Below, piece after piece: positions 42,300-50,861 of a DNA stretch of 64,000 nucleotides (positions are counted from its first letter, which is position 1; each line of letters starts with the position of its first letter). The notes under the pieces were generated by a model. The model made no database searches. It was not told the DNA's origin and saw only the letters and a list, made by a program, of their open reading frames with translations. The stretch comes from Bradyrhizobium sp. Ec3.3 (GTDB taxonomy: Bacteria > Pseudomonadota > Alphaproteobacteria > Rhizobiales > Xanthobacteraceae). The stretch covers positions 1-64,000 of the forward strand of contig NZ_AXAS01000006.1 in the NCBI RefSeq assembly GCF_000472925.1, written 5' to 3'. The translations under genes were made by a program, and so were the position numbers.

Positions 42300-43622
42300 A
42301 TGCTTACTAAATCCACTCACGATATAGCGGCGTCGTTTAGCCGCCGCGGCTTGCTCGCCGCGACCGCCGGACTGATGCTGGGTCTGGCTTCCTTTACCGG
42401 CGCAAAGGCCGCAGACGACACCATTAAGGTCGGTGTGCTGCACTCTCTCTCTGGCACCATGGCCATCAGCGAGACCACGCTGAAGGACACCATCCTCTTC
42501 CTGATCGACGAGCAGAACAAGAAGGGCGGCGTCAACGGCAAGAAGCTCGAGGCCGTCGTGGTCGATCCCGCCTCGAACTGGCCGCTGTTCGCCGAGAAGG
42601 CGCGCGAGCTCATCACCAAGGACAAGGTCGCGGTCGTGTTCGGCTGCTGGACCTCGGTGTCGCGCAAGTCGGTGCTCCCGGTCTTCAAGGAACTGAACAG
42701 CATCCTGTTCTACCCCGTGCAGTACGAAGGCGAAGAGTCCGAGCGTAACGTGTTCTACACGGGCGCTGCGCCGAACCAGCAGGCGATCCCCGCCGTCGAC
42801 TACCTGATGAAGGAAGAGAAGGTGAAGCGCTGGGTGCTCGCGGGCACCGACTACGTCTATCCGCGCACCACCAACAAGATCCTGGAGGCCTACCTGAAGT
42901 CGAAGGGTGTCGCCCAGGAAGACATCATGATCAACTACACGCCGTTCGGTCACTCCGACTGGCAGACGATCGTGGCCGACATCAAGAAGTTCGGCTCGGC
43001 CGGCAAGAAGACCGCGGTGGTCTCGACCATCAACGGCGACGCCAACGTTCCCTTCTACAAGGAGCTCGGCAACCAGGGCATCAAGGCCAAGGACATCCCG
43101 GTGGTCGCGTTCTCGGTGGGTGAGGAAGAACTCGCCGGCATCGACACCAAGCCGCTGGTCGGCCATCTTGCCGCCTGGAACTACTTCCAGTCGATCAAGA
43201 CTCCGGCGAACGAGAAGTTCATCAAGGAGTGGCAGGCCTACACCAAGAACCCGAAGCGCACCACCAACGACCCGATGGAAGCCCACGTGATCGGCTTCAA
43301 TATGTGGGTGAAGGCGGTCGAGAAGGTGAAGTCGACCGATCCGGACAAGGTGATCGCTGCGCTTCCCGGCATCGAGGCGCCGAACCTGACCGGTGGCACC
43401 TCGAAGATGCTGCCGAACCACCACATCACCAAGCCGGTGTTCATCGGCGAGATCAAGGGCAACGGCCAGTTCGACGTGGTCTGGAAGACCCCGAGCCTCG
43501 TTCCGGGCGACGCCTGGTCGAAGGAGCTCGACGGCTCCAAGGACCTGATCGGCGACTGGGTCGAGAAGAAGTGCGGCAACTACAACGTCAAGACCAACAA
43601 GTGCCTCGGTTCGGGCTCCTGA
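42300..43622 (+). CDS. urtA: Urea ABC transporter substrate-binding protein
   Basis: 440 residues. A twin-arginine-like signal (FSRRGLLAATAGLMLG) is followed by the periplasmic binding fold: VGVLHSLSGTMAISE, FGCWTSVSRKSVLPV, YPVQYEGEESERN, and the C-terminal region PDG-like replaced by KGNGQFDVVWKTP. High similarity in these segments to UrtA of other bacteria separates it from branched amino-acid binding proteins. First gene of the urtABCDE operon. Confidence 0.97.
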   Translation: MLTKSTHDIAASFSRRGLLAATAGLMLGLASFTGAKAADDTIKVGVLHSLSGTMAISETTLKDTILFLIDEQNKKGGVNGKKLEAVVVDPASNWPLFAEKARELITKDKVAVVFGCWTSVSRKSVLPVFKELNSILFYPVQYEGEESERNVFYTGAAPNQQAIPAVDYLMKEEKVKRWVLAGTDYVYPRTTNKILEAYLKSKGVAQEDIMINYTPFGHSDWQTIVADIKKFGSAGKKTAVVSTINGDANVPFYKELGNQGIKAKDIPVVAFSVGEEELAGIDTKPLVGHLAAWNYFQSIKTPANEKFIKEWQAYTKNPKRTTNDPMEAHVIGFNMWVKAVEKVKSTDPDKVIAALPGIEAPNLTGGTSKMLPNHHITKPVFIGEIKGNGQFDVVWKTPSLVPGDAWSKELDGSKDLIGDWVEKKCGNYNVKTNKCLGSGS

Positions 43623-43705
43623 TCGCGGTCTGACGTGATACGACGACACGGAGAGGGCGGCGATCCCGCCGCCCTCTCCACCCATTTCTGCCGGGGTAAT
43701 TCACA

Positions 43706-45316
43706 GTGCTCGCAAAATTGCCAGCCCGTCTCTGCACGCTTGCGCTTTCGTTTCTCCTGATCGCGTTCGCGCTGCCGGCCTTGGCCGGTCCGTTTGAGGA
43801 CGCGGTCGCCAAATTCGCCAACGACGATTTTTCCGACACCGAAGAAGCGATCGGCGCGGTTGCGAGCAGCGGCAATCCGCTCGCGTTTCCGATCATCAAC
43901 GCGTTGCAGGACGGCCGCCTGATGGCCGATCCGGACAGTAAGAAGGTTTACGTCACCGGCACGGACGGCAAGTCGATCGATGCCACGACCGGTCAGCCGG
44001 TCGCGAGCGTTCCCGACGGCGCCAGCGCTGTCCGCCTCAACAATCGTCTGCGCCGCAGCGTCGATGCCGCGCTCGGCAGCCTGACGCTTCAGTCGCCGGA
44101 TCTTTCGACGCGCATCCAGGCCGCGCAATCCGTCTTCAAGTCGCATGAAGAGACGGCGCTCGAGGCCGTCGACGCCGCGCTCGCCAAGGAAACCAACAAG
44201 TCCGCCAGGACCGCGCTCGGCGAAGCCCGCGCGGCGATCCTGCTGTTCAAATCCGACGCCACTGAAGTCGAGAAGCTCGAGGCGGTCGCCACCCTCAAGG
44301 CGCGCGGCGACCAGGACGCGCTGGCGCTTCTCTCCGATACCGGCAGCGACCAACCGGCTTCAGTGACCAAGGCGGCCGCGAGCGCGATCGGCTCGATCCA
44401 GAGCTCGCTCGCGGTCTGGTCCACGGTGCAGAACGCCTGGTACGGCCTGTCGCTCGGCTCGGTGCTGCTGCTCGCCGCGATCGGGCTTGCCATCACCTTC
44501 GGCGTGATGGGCGTCATCAACATGGCCCATGGCGAGATGGTGATGCTGGGCGCCTACACCACCTTCGTGGTGCAGGAGGTGATCCGCACCCGCTATCCCG
44601 CTCTGTTCGACTATTCGCTGATTATCGCGGTGCCGCTCGCCTTCCTGGTCTCAGGTGCGATCGGCGTCTTGATCGAGCGCAGCATCATCCGCTTCCTCTA
44701 CGGTCGCCCGCTCGAGACGCTGCTTGCGACCTGGGGCCTGTCCCTGGTGCTCCAGCAGGCGGTGCGCACCGCGTTCGGTCCGACCAACCGCGAGGTCGGC
44801 AACCCCTCCTGGATGAGTGGCGCGTTCGAGCTCGGACAGATCACCATCACGTACAACCGGCTCTGGATCCTCTGCTTCACGCTCGCGGTGTTCGCGATCC
44901 TGCTCGCGATGCTGCGCTACACTGCACTCGGCCTCGAAATGCGCGCCGTGACGCAGAACCGCCGCATGGCGGCCTCGATGGGCATTGCCACCTCACGTGT
45001 TGACGCACTGACCTTCGGCCTCGGCTCCGGCATTGCCGGCATCGCCGGCGTCGCGCTGTCGCAGATCGACAACGTCAGCCCCAATCTCGGCCAGAGCTAC
45101 ATCATCGACAGCTTCATGGTCGTGGTGTTCGGCGGGGTCGGCAATCTCTGGGGCACGCTGGTCGGCGCCTTCACGCTCGGCATCGCCAACAAGTTCCTGG
45201 AGCCGGTCGCCGGCGCCGTGCTCGGCAAGATCGCGATCCTGGTCCTGATCATCCTGTTCATTCAAAAGCGCCCGCGCGGCCTGTTCGCGCTCAAGGGCCG
45301 TGCGGTGGAAGCATGA
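43706..45316 (+). CDS. urtB: Urea ABC transporter permease UrtB
   Basis: 536 residues with a GTG start at 43706. A signal peptide and a helical extracytoplasmic region of about 220 residues precede the LivH-like permease part (about 240-530) with seven to eight membrane segments and MGVINMAHGEMVMLGAY. The long N-terminal extension is normal for proteobacterial UrtB. The stop overlaps the urtC start (ATGA). Confidence 0.96.
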   Translation: MLAKLPARLCTLALSFLLIAFALPALAGPFEDAVAKFANDDFSDTEEAIGAVASSGNPLAFPIINALQDGRLMADPDSKKVYVTGTDGKSIDATTGQPVASVPDGASAVRLNNRLRRSVDAALGSLTLQSPDLSTRIQAAQSVFKSHEETALEAVDAALAKETNKSARTALGEARAAILLFKSDATEVEKLEAVATLKARGDQDALALLSDTGSDQPASVTKAAASAIGSIQSSLAVWSTVQNAWYGLSLGSVLLLAAIGLAITFGVMGVINMAHGEMVMLGAYTTFVVQEVIRTRYPALFDYSLIIAVPLAFLVSGAIGVLIERSIIRFLYGRPLETLLATWGLSLVLQQAVRTAFGPTNREVGNPSWMSGAFELGQITITYNRLWILCFTLAVFAILLAMLRYTALGLEMRAVTQNRRMAASMGIATSRVDALTFGLGSGIAGIAGVALSQIDNVSPNLGQSYIIDSFMVVVFGGVGNLWGTLVGAFTLGIANKFLEPVAGAVLGKIAILVLIILFIQKRPRGLFALKGRAVEA

Positions 45317-46482
45317 CCCCTCACATGCTCACGCGATCGCTGGACCGCGGCGCGACGATGTTTTTGGCCATCGTCGCCGCCTGCGGCATCCTCATTCCGC
45401 TCTCCAACCTGCTGCTGCCCGCAGGCTCGTTCTTCCAGGTGCCAACCTATCTGGTCGCGCTCTGGGGCAAATATGTCTGCTACGCGATCCTGGCGCTGTC
45501 GATCGACCTGATCTGGGGCTATTGCGGCATCCTCTCGCTCGGCCACGGCGCGTTCTTCGCGCTCGGCGGCTACGCCATGGGCATGTACCTGATGCGGCAG
45601 ATCGGCACCCGCGGCGTCTACGGCAATCCGATCCTGCCCGACTTCATGGTGTTCCTGAACTGGCAGAAGCTGCCCTGGTACTGGTACGGCTTCGACATGT
45701 TCTGGTTCGCCGCGCTGATGGTGCTGTTCGTGCCGGGCCTGCTCGCCTTCTGCTTCGGCTGGCTCGCCTTCCGCTCGCGCGTCACCGGCGTGTACCTGTC
45801 GATCATCACGCAGGCGATGACCTATGCGCTCTTGCTCGGCTTCTTCCGCAACGATTTCGGCTTCGGCGGCAACAACGGCCTGACCGACTTCAAGGACATC
45901 CTTGGCTTCAACGTGCAGGCGGAGGGCACGCGCGCCACGCTGTTCGCGCTGAGCTGTCTCGCCCTGATCGCCGGCTTCCTGATCTGCCGGGCCATCGTCA
46001 CCTCCAAGCTCGGCAAGGTGCTGATCGCAATCCGCGACGCGGAATCGCGCACGCGCTTCCTCGGCTACCGCGTCGAGTCCTACAAGCTGTTCGTGTTCAC
46101 GGTGTCGGCCTGCATGGCCGGCGTCGCCGGCGCGCTCTACGTGCCGCAGGTCGGCATCATCAATCCAAGCGAATTCGCGCCGGGCAACTCGATCGAGGCG
46201 GTCATCTGGGTCGCGGTCGGCGGTCGCGGCACGCTGGTCGGCGCAGCGCTCGGCGCCGTCGTCGTCAACTACGCCAAGACGTTCTTCACCTCCGGCGTGC
46301 TCGCACCGTACTGGCTGTTCATGTTGGGGGCGCTGTTCATCCTGGTGACGCTGCTGCTGCCCAAGGGCATCGTCGGCACCTTCAATTCCTGGTGGGAGCC
46401 GTTCAAGGCAAAACGCCCGGCTGAAACCACCGAGAGCGCTGCGGCCGAAGACGGCGTCAGCGAACCTGACATGGCGGAGTAG
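45313..46482 (+). CDS. urtC: Urea ABC transporter permease UrtC
   Basis: 389 residues, LivM-like with eight to ten membrane segments; SLGHGAFFALGGYAMGMYLM (mid-region), FGFGGNNGLTDFK and the ATPase-contact segment IRDAESRTRFLGYRVE are seen. Starts within the urtB stop codon. Confidence 0.96.
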   Translation: MTPHMLTRSLDRGATMFLAIVAACGILIPLSNLLLPAGSFFQVPTYLVALWGKYVCYAILALSIDLIWGYCGILSLGHGAFFALGGYAMGMYLMRQIGTRGVYGNPILPDFMVFLNWQKLPWYWYGFDMFWFAALMVLFVPGLLAFCFGWLAFRSRVTGVYLSIITQAMTYALLLGFFRNDFGFGGNNGLTDFKDILGFNVQAEGTRATLFALSCLALIAGFLICRAIVTSKLGKVLIAIRDAESRTRFLGYRVESYKLFVFTVSACMAGVAGALYVPQVGIINPSEFAPGNSIEAVIWVAVGGRGTLVGAALGAVVVNYAKTFFTSGVLAPYWLFMLGALFILVTLLLPKGIVGTFNSWWEPFKAKRPAETTESAAAEDGVSEPDMAE

Positions 46483-46488
46483 GCGGAA

Positions 46489-47250
46489 ATGAACGTCATG
46501 GATACCCGCGCGACCTCCGCGATGCTCTATCTCGACGGCGTGCACGTCTCGTTCGACGGCTTCCACGCCATCAACAATTTGTCGCTGACGCTCGCGCCCG
46601 GCGAGATGCGCGCTATCATCGGCCCGAACGGCGCCGGCAAGACCACGATGATGGACATCATCACCGGCAAGACCAAGCCGGATGAAGGCACCGTGCTGTT
46701 CGACGGCGTCACCGATCTCACACGCCTCGACGAGACCCGTATCGCCGAGCTCGGCATTGGCCGCAAATTCCAGAAGCCGACCGTGTTCGAGAGCCAGACG
46801 GTCGAGGACAATCTGCTGCTCGCGCTCAACGTCGACCACTCGGTCCGTGGCACGCTGTTCTGGAGCGGCAGCAAGGCGGAATCCGAGCGCATCGACAAGG
46901 TGCTGGAGACCATCCGCCTGACCGATGCGCGGAGCCGCCTTGCCGGCAGCCTCAGCCACGGCCAGAAGCAGTGGCTGGAGATCGGCATGCTGCTGGCACA
47001 GGATCCAAAGCTGCTGCTGGTCGACGAGCCCGTCGCCGGCATGACCGACGTCGAGACGCACCTCACGGCCGAACTGCTCAAGGAGATCAACAAGAACCAT
47101 ACCGTGATGGTGGTCGAGCACGACATGACCTTCGTCCGTGAATTGGGCGTAAAGGTCACCTGCCTTCACGAAGGCTCGGTGCTTGCCGAAGGCTCCATCG
47201 ACCAGGTCTCGTCGAACGAGCGGGTCATCGAAGTATATCTGGGACGCTGA
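46489..47250 (+). CDS. urtD: Urea ABC transporter ATP-binding protein UrtD
   Basis: 253 residues, LivG-like ATPase. Walker A GPNGAGKTT, signature LSHGQKQWLEIGM (the SHGQ form typical of this subfamily) and Walker B LLLVDEPVAGM are all present. Six bases after urtC. Confidence 0.96.
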   Translation: MNVMDTRATSAMLYLDGVHVSFDGFHAINNLSLTLAPGEMRAIIGPNGAGKTTMMDIITGKTKPDEGTVLFDGVTDLTRLDETRIAELGIGRKFQKPTVFESQTVEDNLLLALNVDHSVRGTLFWSGSKAESERIDKVLETIRLTDARSRLAGSLSHGQKQWLEIGMLLAQDPKLLLVDEPVAGMTDVETHLTAELLKEINKNHTVMVVEHDMTFVRELGVKVTCLHEGSVLAEGSIDQVSSNERVIEVYLGR

Positions 47251-47253
47251 GCC

Positions 47254-47949
47254 ATGCTCGAGGTCAAGGACATCAACCTCTTCTACGGCGCGGCGCAGGC
47301 ACTGCGCGGCGTCTCGATCGCGGCCGAGCCCGGCAAGGTCACTTGCGTGCTGGGGCGCAATGGCGTCGGCAAGACCTCGCTGCTGCGCGCGATGGTCGGG
47401 CAGTATCCGATCTCCTCGGGTGCGATCGTGTTCGACGGCAGCGACATCACCGCACTCAAGCCCTATGAGCGGGCGCGCAAGGGCATCGGTTTCGTGCCGC
47501 AGGGCCGCGAGATCTTTCCGCTGCTGACCGTCGAGGAAAACCTCAAGACCGGCTTCGGCCCGCTCAAGCGCGACGAGCGCTTCATCCCTGATGATGTGTT
47601 CTCACTGTTTCCGGTGCTGCAATCCATGCTCGGCCGGCGTGGCGGCGACCTCTCCGGCGGTCAGCAGCAGCAGCTCGCGATCGGCCGCGCGCTGGTGATG
47701 CGGCCAAAGTTGCTGCTGCTCGACGAGCCGACCGAGGGTATCCAGCCCTCGATCATCAAGGACATCGGCCGCGCGATCTCCTACCTGCGCAATCTCGGCA
47801 ACATCGCCATCGTGCTGGTCGAACAATATCTCGACTTTGCGTGCGAACTCGGCGACAGTTTTGCAGTGATGGATCGCGGCGCGGTGAAATACACCTGCGA
47901 TCGCACCAACCTTGACCCGGGCGAAATCAGCCGCCAGATGGCGCTGTAA
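47254..47949 (+). CDS. urtE: Urea ABC transporter ATP-binding protein UrtE
   Basis: 231 residues, LivF-like ATPase. Walker A GRNGVGKTS, signature LSGGQQQQLAIGRAL, Walker B LLLLDEPTEGIQPS. Completes the importer; the urease accessory gene ureD follows 35 bases later, so uptake and hydrolysis genes are likely one transcript. Confidence 0.96.
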   Translation: MLEVKDINLFYGAAQALRGVSIAAEPGKVTCVLGRNGVGKTSLLRAMVGQYPISSGAIVFDGSDITALKPYERARKGIGFVPQGREIFPLLTVEENLKTGFGPLKRDERFIPDDVFSLFPVLQSMLGRRGGDLSGGQQQQLAIGRALVMRPKLLLLDEPTEGIQPSIIKDIGRAISYLRNLGNIAIVLVEQYLDFACELGDSFAVMDRGAVKYTCDRTNLDPGEISRQMAL

Positions 47950-47984
47950 GCCTTTCATTCTGCCGCGACCGGCTGGGGAGGCGG

Positions 47985-48815
47985 ATGCGCAGCGAGCTAT
48001 CAGCCACATCCATGGTGTTCGAGGCCAACCGCGCCCGCGGCGCGGTGCGCTTCGACGTGCATTCGCGCGACGGCGTGACGCGGCGCGGGACGCTGCACGA
48101 GTCTGGCTCCTTGCGCGTGCGCTTTCCCTCGCCGGAAGGTGAGGGGCTCTCCGGCGTGTTCGTCAACACCGCCGGCGGGGTTGCCGGCGGAGACCGCTTT
48201 GATATCGAAATCGCGGCGGGCCAGGCCTCGCGTCTGACGCTGACCACGGCGGCAGCCGAGAAGGTCTATCGCGCGCCCGGTGCGGCGGCAGAGCTCAATA
48301 TTGCCCTGAAGGTTGCCGCGGGCGCGCATCTCGGCTGGCTGCCTCAGGAGACGATCCTGTTCGATCGCGCCCGTGTCCATCGCCGCTTCGACATCGCGCT
48401 CGATGATGCGGCCTCGCTCCTGCTCTGCGAGATCGTGGTGTTCGGACGCACCGCGATGGGTGAGCGCATGGAGCAGGGTGAATTCGTCGACCGCTGGCGC
48501 CTCTCCCGCGGCGGCCGGCTGGTGTTCGCCGAGACCGTCAGGCTCGACGGCGATATCGGCGCCAAGCTGGCGCGTCCTGCCGTCGCCAAAGGCGGCGCAG
48601 CGATCGGCACCGCACTGATCGTCCCGGGCGATGAGGCCCTGGTCGAGCGCATCAGGGAAGCCTCGGAATCTTTCGCCGGCGAGGTCGGGATATCCGCCTG
48701 GAATGGCTTTGCAATGGCGCGGTTCTGTGCCCAAGATGCGGCGCGCTTGCGCGCCGACATGATGGCGGTGCTGGCGCGCACCGGCGCCGCGCTGCCGCGG
48801 CTGTGGCTGAATTGA
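47985..48815 (+). CDS. ureD: Urease accessory protein UreD
   Basis: 276 residues. Family marks: LHESGSLRVRFP, VNTAGGVAGGDRF, YRAPGAAAE and GWLPQETILFDRA. UreD (UreH) binds the urease apoprotein and, with UreF and UreG, forms the nickel-loading complex. First gene of the ure set. Confidence 0.95.
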   Translation: MRSELSATSMVFEANRARGAVRFDVHSRDGVTRRGTLHESGSLRVRFPSPEGEGLSGVFVNTAGGVAGGDRFDIEIAAGQASRLTLTTAAAEKVYRAPGAAAELNIALKVAAGAHLGWLPQETILFDRARVHRRFDIALDDAASLLLCEIVVFGRTAMGERMEQGEFVDRWRLSRGGRLVFAETVRLDGDIGAKLARPAVAKGGAAIGTALIVPGDEALVERIREASESFAGEVGISAWNGFAMARFCAQDAARLRADMMAVLARTGAALPRLWLN

Positions 48816-48839
48816 TGACGTGAACGGAAGAGATTTCGC

Positions 48840-49142
48840 ATGAACCTGTCTCCCCGCGAAAAGGACAAGCTTCTGATTTCGATGGCGGCCATCGTCGCGC
48901 GGCGCAGGCTCGATCGCGGCGTCAAGCTCAATCACCCGGAGGCGGTCGCGATCATCTCCGATTTCATTCTGGAAGGCGCGCGAGACGGCCGCACCGTGGC
49001 GGAGTTGATGCAGGCCGGCGCGCAAGTGCTGACCCGCGAGCAGGTGATGCCGGGCATTCCCGAGATGATCCACGACATCCAGGTCGAGGCGACGTTCCCG
49101 GACGGCACCAAGCTCGTCACCGTCCACGAGCCGATCAGGTAG
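48840..49142 (+). CDS. ureA: Urease subunit gamma
   Basis: 100 residues, the normal gamma chain: [33 protein letters not shown] and [21 protein letters not shown] (last segment at residues 66-86). Part of the UreABC enzyme that splits urea to ammonia and carbamate. Confidence 0.98.
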   Translation: MNLSPREKDKLLISMAAIVARRRLDRGVKLNHPEAVAIISDFILEGARDGRTVAELMQAGAQVLTREQVMPGIPEMIHDIQVEATFPDGTKLVTVHEPIR

Positions 49143-49151
49143 GAGCAGAGC

Positions 49152-49457
49152 ATGATCCCCGGCGAACTCTTCATCCAGGACGGCGAGATCGAGCTCAATG
49201 TCGGCCGCAAGACCGTGACGCTGACGGTGGCCAACACTGGCGACCGTCCGATCCAGGTTGGCTCGCACTACCATTTCTTCGAAACCAATCCAGCCTTGAA
49301 GTTCGATCGCAAGAAAGCCCGCGGCATGCGCCTCGACATCGCCGCCGGCACTGCCGTCCGCTTCGAGCCCGGCCAGACCCGCGACATCCAGCTCGTCGCC
49401 CTCGCCGGCAAGAAAACCATCTACGGCTTCCGCGGCGACGTCATGGGGAAGCTGTGA
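49152..49457 (+). CDS. ureB: Urease subunit beta
   Basis: 101 residues, normal beta chain: [30 protein letters not shown] and [17 protein letters not shown]. Starts 9 bases after ureA. Unlike the compact ureABC order of many bacteria, ureC follows only after about 1.4 kb of repeat elements and two other genes. Confidence 0.98.
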   Translation: MIPGELFIQDGEIELNVGRKTVTLTVANTGDRPIQVGSHYHFFETNPALKFDRKKARGMRLDIAAGTAVRFEPGQTRDIQLVALAGKKTIYGFRGDVMGKL

Positions 49458-49492
49458 GCGCGCGCTAAGACGAGATGCGGGCCGTGATCAAT

Positions 49493-49716
49493 AGTGAGGT
49501 GAGCACGACTGTCTCGCTCCCTCCCCCCTTGCGGGGGAGGGCCGGGGAGGGGGGTAAGCCCCAGGCTCGGCACGACGACGTGCGACGAGATCGTGCAAAC
49601 CGGGGCGCGGTCGACGTCACTCAGAGCGCTGTCCTCACGATACGTCGTCCAACGGAGCAAGGTGCACCCCCCTCCCTAACCCTCCCCCGCAAGGGGGGAG
49701 GGAACGGAGAGAGCGG
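49493..49716. mobile_element. Repeat unit 1 (short, no gene) inside the urease block
   Basis: Left end at 49493-49559 and right end at 49651-49716 are imperfect inverted copies of one GC-rich motif (CTCCCTCCCCCCTTGCGGGG in the left end). The interior of about 90 bases has no coding potential. Left end matches that of unit 2 at 49784-49850 with about 5 differences in 67 bases and no gaps; right end matches 50194-50259 equally well. This is the architecture of a non-autonomous element beside a gene-bearing one. No target-site duplication was clear. Confidence 0.65.
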
Positions 49717-49783
49717 AGCTGAATGGATCGAAGACGGATTGCTAGCCGAGAGTCCGGACTCGCATTGGGATGCCGCAATATCC

Positions 49784-50259
49784 AGTGAGGTGAGCACATC
49801 TGTCTGGCTCCCTCCCCCCTTGCGGGGGAGGGTCGGGGAGGGGGGTATGCCACACGACGAGGTCTCTCCGTTACAAAGAACTCGCGCCAGGCAGTTGCGG
49901 AGTGCGATGACGCGCGCGGAGACGCTGTTGTGGCGTCATCTCAAAGCGCATCGGCTGGCTCGCCTCGGCCTCCGCCGGCAGGCGCCAATGGGCAATTACA
50001 TCGCCGACTTCGTCGCGCATTCCTGCAAGCTCATCGTCGAGGTCGACGGCGAGAGCCATGAATTCGAAGAGCGGCTTCGCAAGGACGAGGCGCGCGACCA
50101 ATGGTTCGCCTCGCGCGGCTATCGCGTGCTGCGCTTCACCAATGACGACGTGATGAAAAATCTGGAGGGCGTGGCTCTCACGATTCTGCAGGCTGCGGAG
50201 CAAGGTGCACTCCCCTCCCTGCCCCTCCCCCGCAAGGGGGGAGGGAACGGAGAGAGCGA
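49784..50259 (+). mobile_element. Repeat unit 2 carrying the DUF559 gene
   Basis: Same ends as unit 1 (left 49784-49850, right 50194-50259) but with the endonuclease-like gene between them. The gene's ATG (49847-49849) lies in the last bases of the left repeat, at the position where unit 1 has AAG. The right repeat encodes the gene's tail. The gene and repeats therefore form one module. Whether it moves is inference. Confidence 0.6.
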
Positions 50260-50284
50260 TGCGTCCAATGGCGAGGAGGTGTGA
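49847..50284 (+). CDS. DUF559 / Vsr-like endonuclease-domain protein
   Basis: 145 residues from the ATG at 49847; the open frame extends to 49475 but that part only translates repeats. Residues 10-115 match the DUF559 fold, a relative of very-short-patch-repair endonucleases: TRAETLLWRHLKA, then YIADFVAHSCKLIVEVDGESH with acidic residues D54, E65 and D67 as the probable metal site, and GYRVLRFTNDDV. The last 28 residues (SLPLPRKGGGNGES and on) come from the right repeat and are probably disordered. Biochemical activity of the family is largely untested. Confidence 0.75.
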   Translation: MPHDEVSPLQRTRARQLRSAMTRAETLLWRHLKAHRLARLGLRRQAPMGNYIADFVAHSCKLIVEVDGESHEFEERLRKDEARDQWFASRGYRVLRFTNDDVMKNLEGVALTILQAAEQGALPSLPLPRKGGGNGESDASNGEEV

Positions 50285-50287
50285 GGC

Positions 50288-50827
50288 ATGCTGTCACCCG
50301 TTCGCCTCATCTCCGAAGCCGCCGAGCTCGCTGCCCGTCGCCACAACGGGATGGCGCGCAAGGGACGTGGCAGCGAACCCTACGTCAATCACCTCGCCGA
50401 GGTCGCGAACCTGCTTGCCACCGCGACCGGTGGTGCGGATGCCGAGCTCGTCGCCGCCGGCTGGCTGCACGACACCATCGAGGATACCGACACCACGCGC
50501 GAGGAGCTGGCTGCGAAATTTTCCGACCGCGTTGCCTCTCTCGTCGTCGAGTGCACGGACGACATGCGCCTGCCGAAGGCCGAGCGGCGGCGCCGCCAGG
50601 TGATCGATGCGCCCAAAAAATCCGCCGACGCAAAGCTGATCAAGATCGCCGACAAGATCAGCAATATCGGCGCGCGCATTCATGCCGAGCCGAACCCCGA
50701 GGAACGCGACGATCTCGTCGATTACACGGGCTGGGCCGAGCGAGTGGTCGCCGGCTGCCGCGGCGGCAATCCATGGCTCGATACGAAATTCGATGATGCC
50801 GTGAAAGCAGCGAGGGCCTCGCTGTGA
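50288..50827 (+). CDS. HD-domain protein resembling small alarmone hydrolases
   Basis: 179 residues. The metal-binding HD pattern is complete: H35, H61-D62 and D122 (ADKISN), with E65-D66 in HDTIEDT, RKG at 24-26 and [10 protein letters not shown]. This set is shared with the ppGpp hydrolase domain of SpoT and with Mesh1-type enzymes; no synthetase, TGS or ACT domain is present. A role in hydrolysing (p)ppGpp or a similar nucleotide is inference. It lies between the DUF559 gene (3-base gap) and ureC, so it is transcribed with urease. Confidence 0.8.
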   Translation: MLSPVRLISEAAELAARRHNGMARKGRGSEPYVNHLAEVANLLATATGGADAELVAAGWLHDTIEDTDTTREELAAKFSDRVASLVVECTDDMRLPKAERRRRQVIDAPKKSADAKLIKIADKISNIGARIHAEPNPEERDDLVDYTGWAERVVAGCRGGNPWLDTKFDDAVKAARASL

Positions 50828-50861
50828 CCGGCCAAACATTCAAACGCAAACGGGGCTTGTG

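Noticed and set aside
45262..47169. 635-residue minus-strand open frame across urtC and urtD
   Set aside because: Antisense to confirmed transporter genes, with His/Glu/Asp-rich shadow composition.
49475..49846. Upstream extension of the DUF559 frame (124 extra residues)
   Set aside because: It translates the GC-rich repeat units and their spacer; fold similarity starts only after the ATG at 49847.
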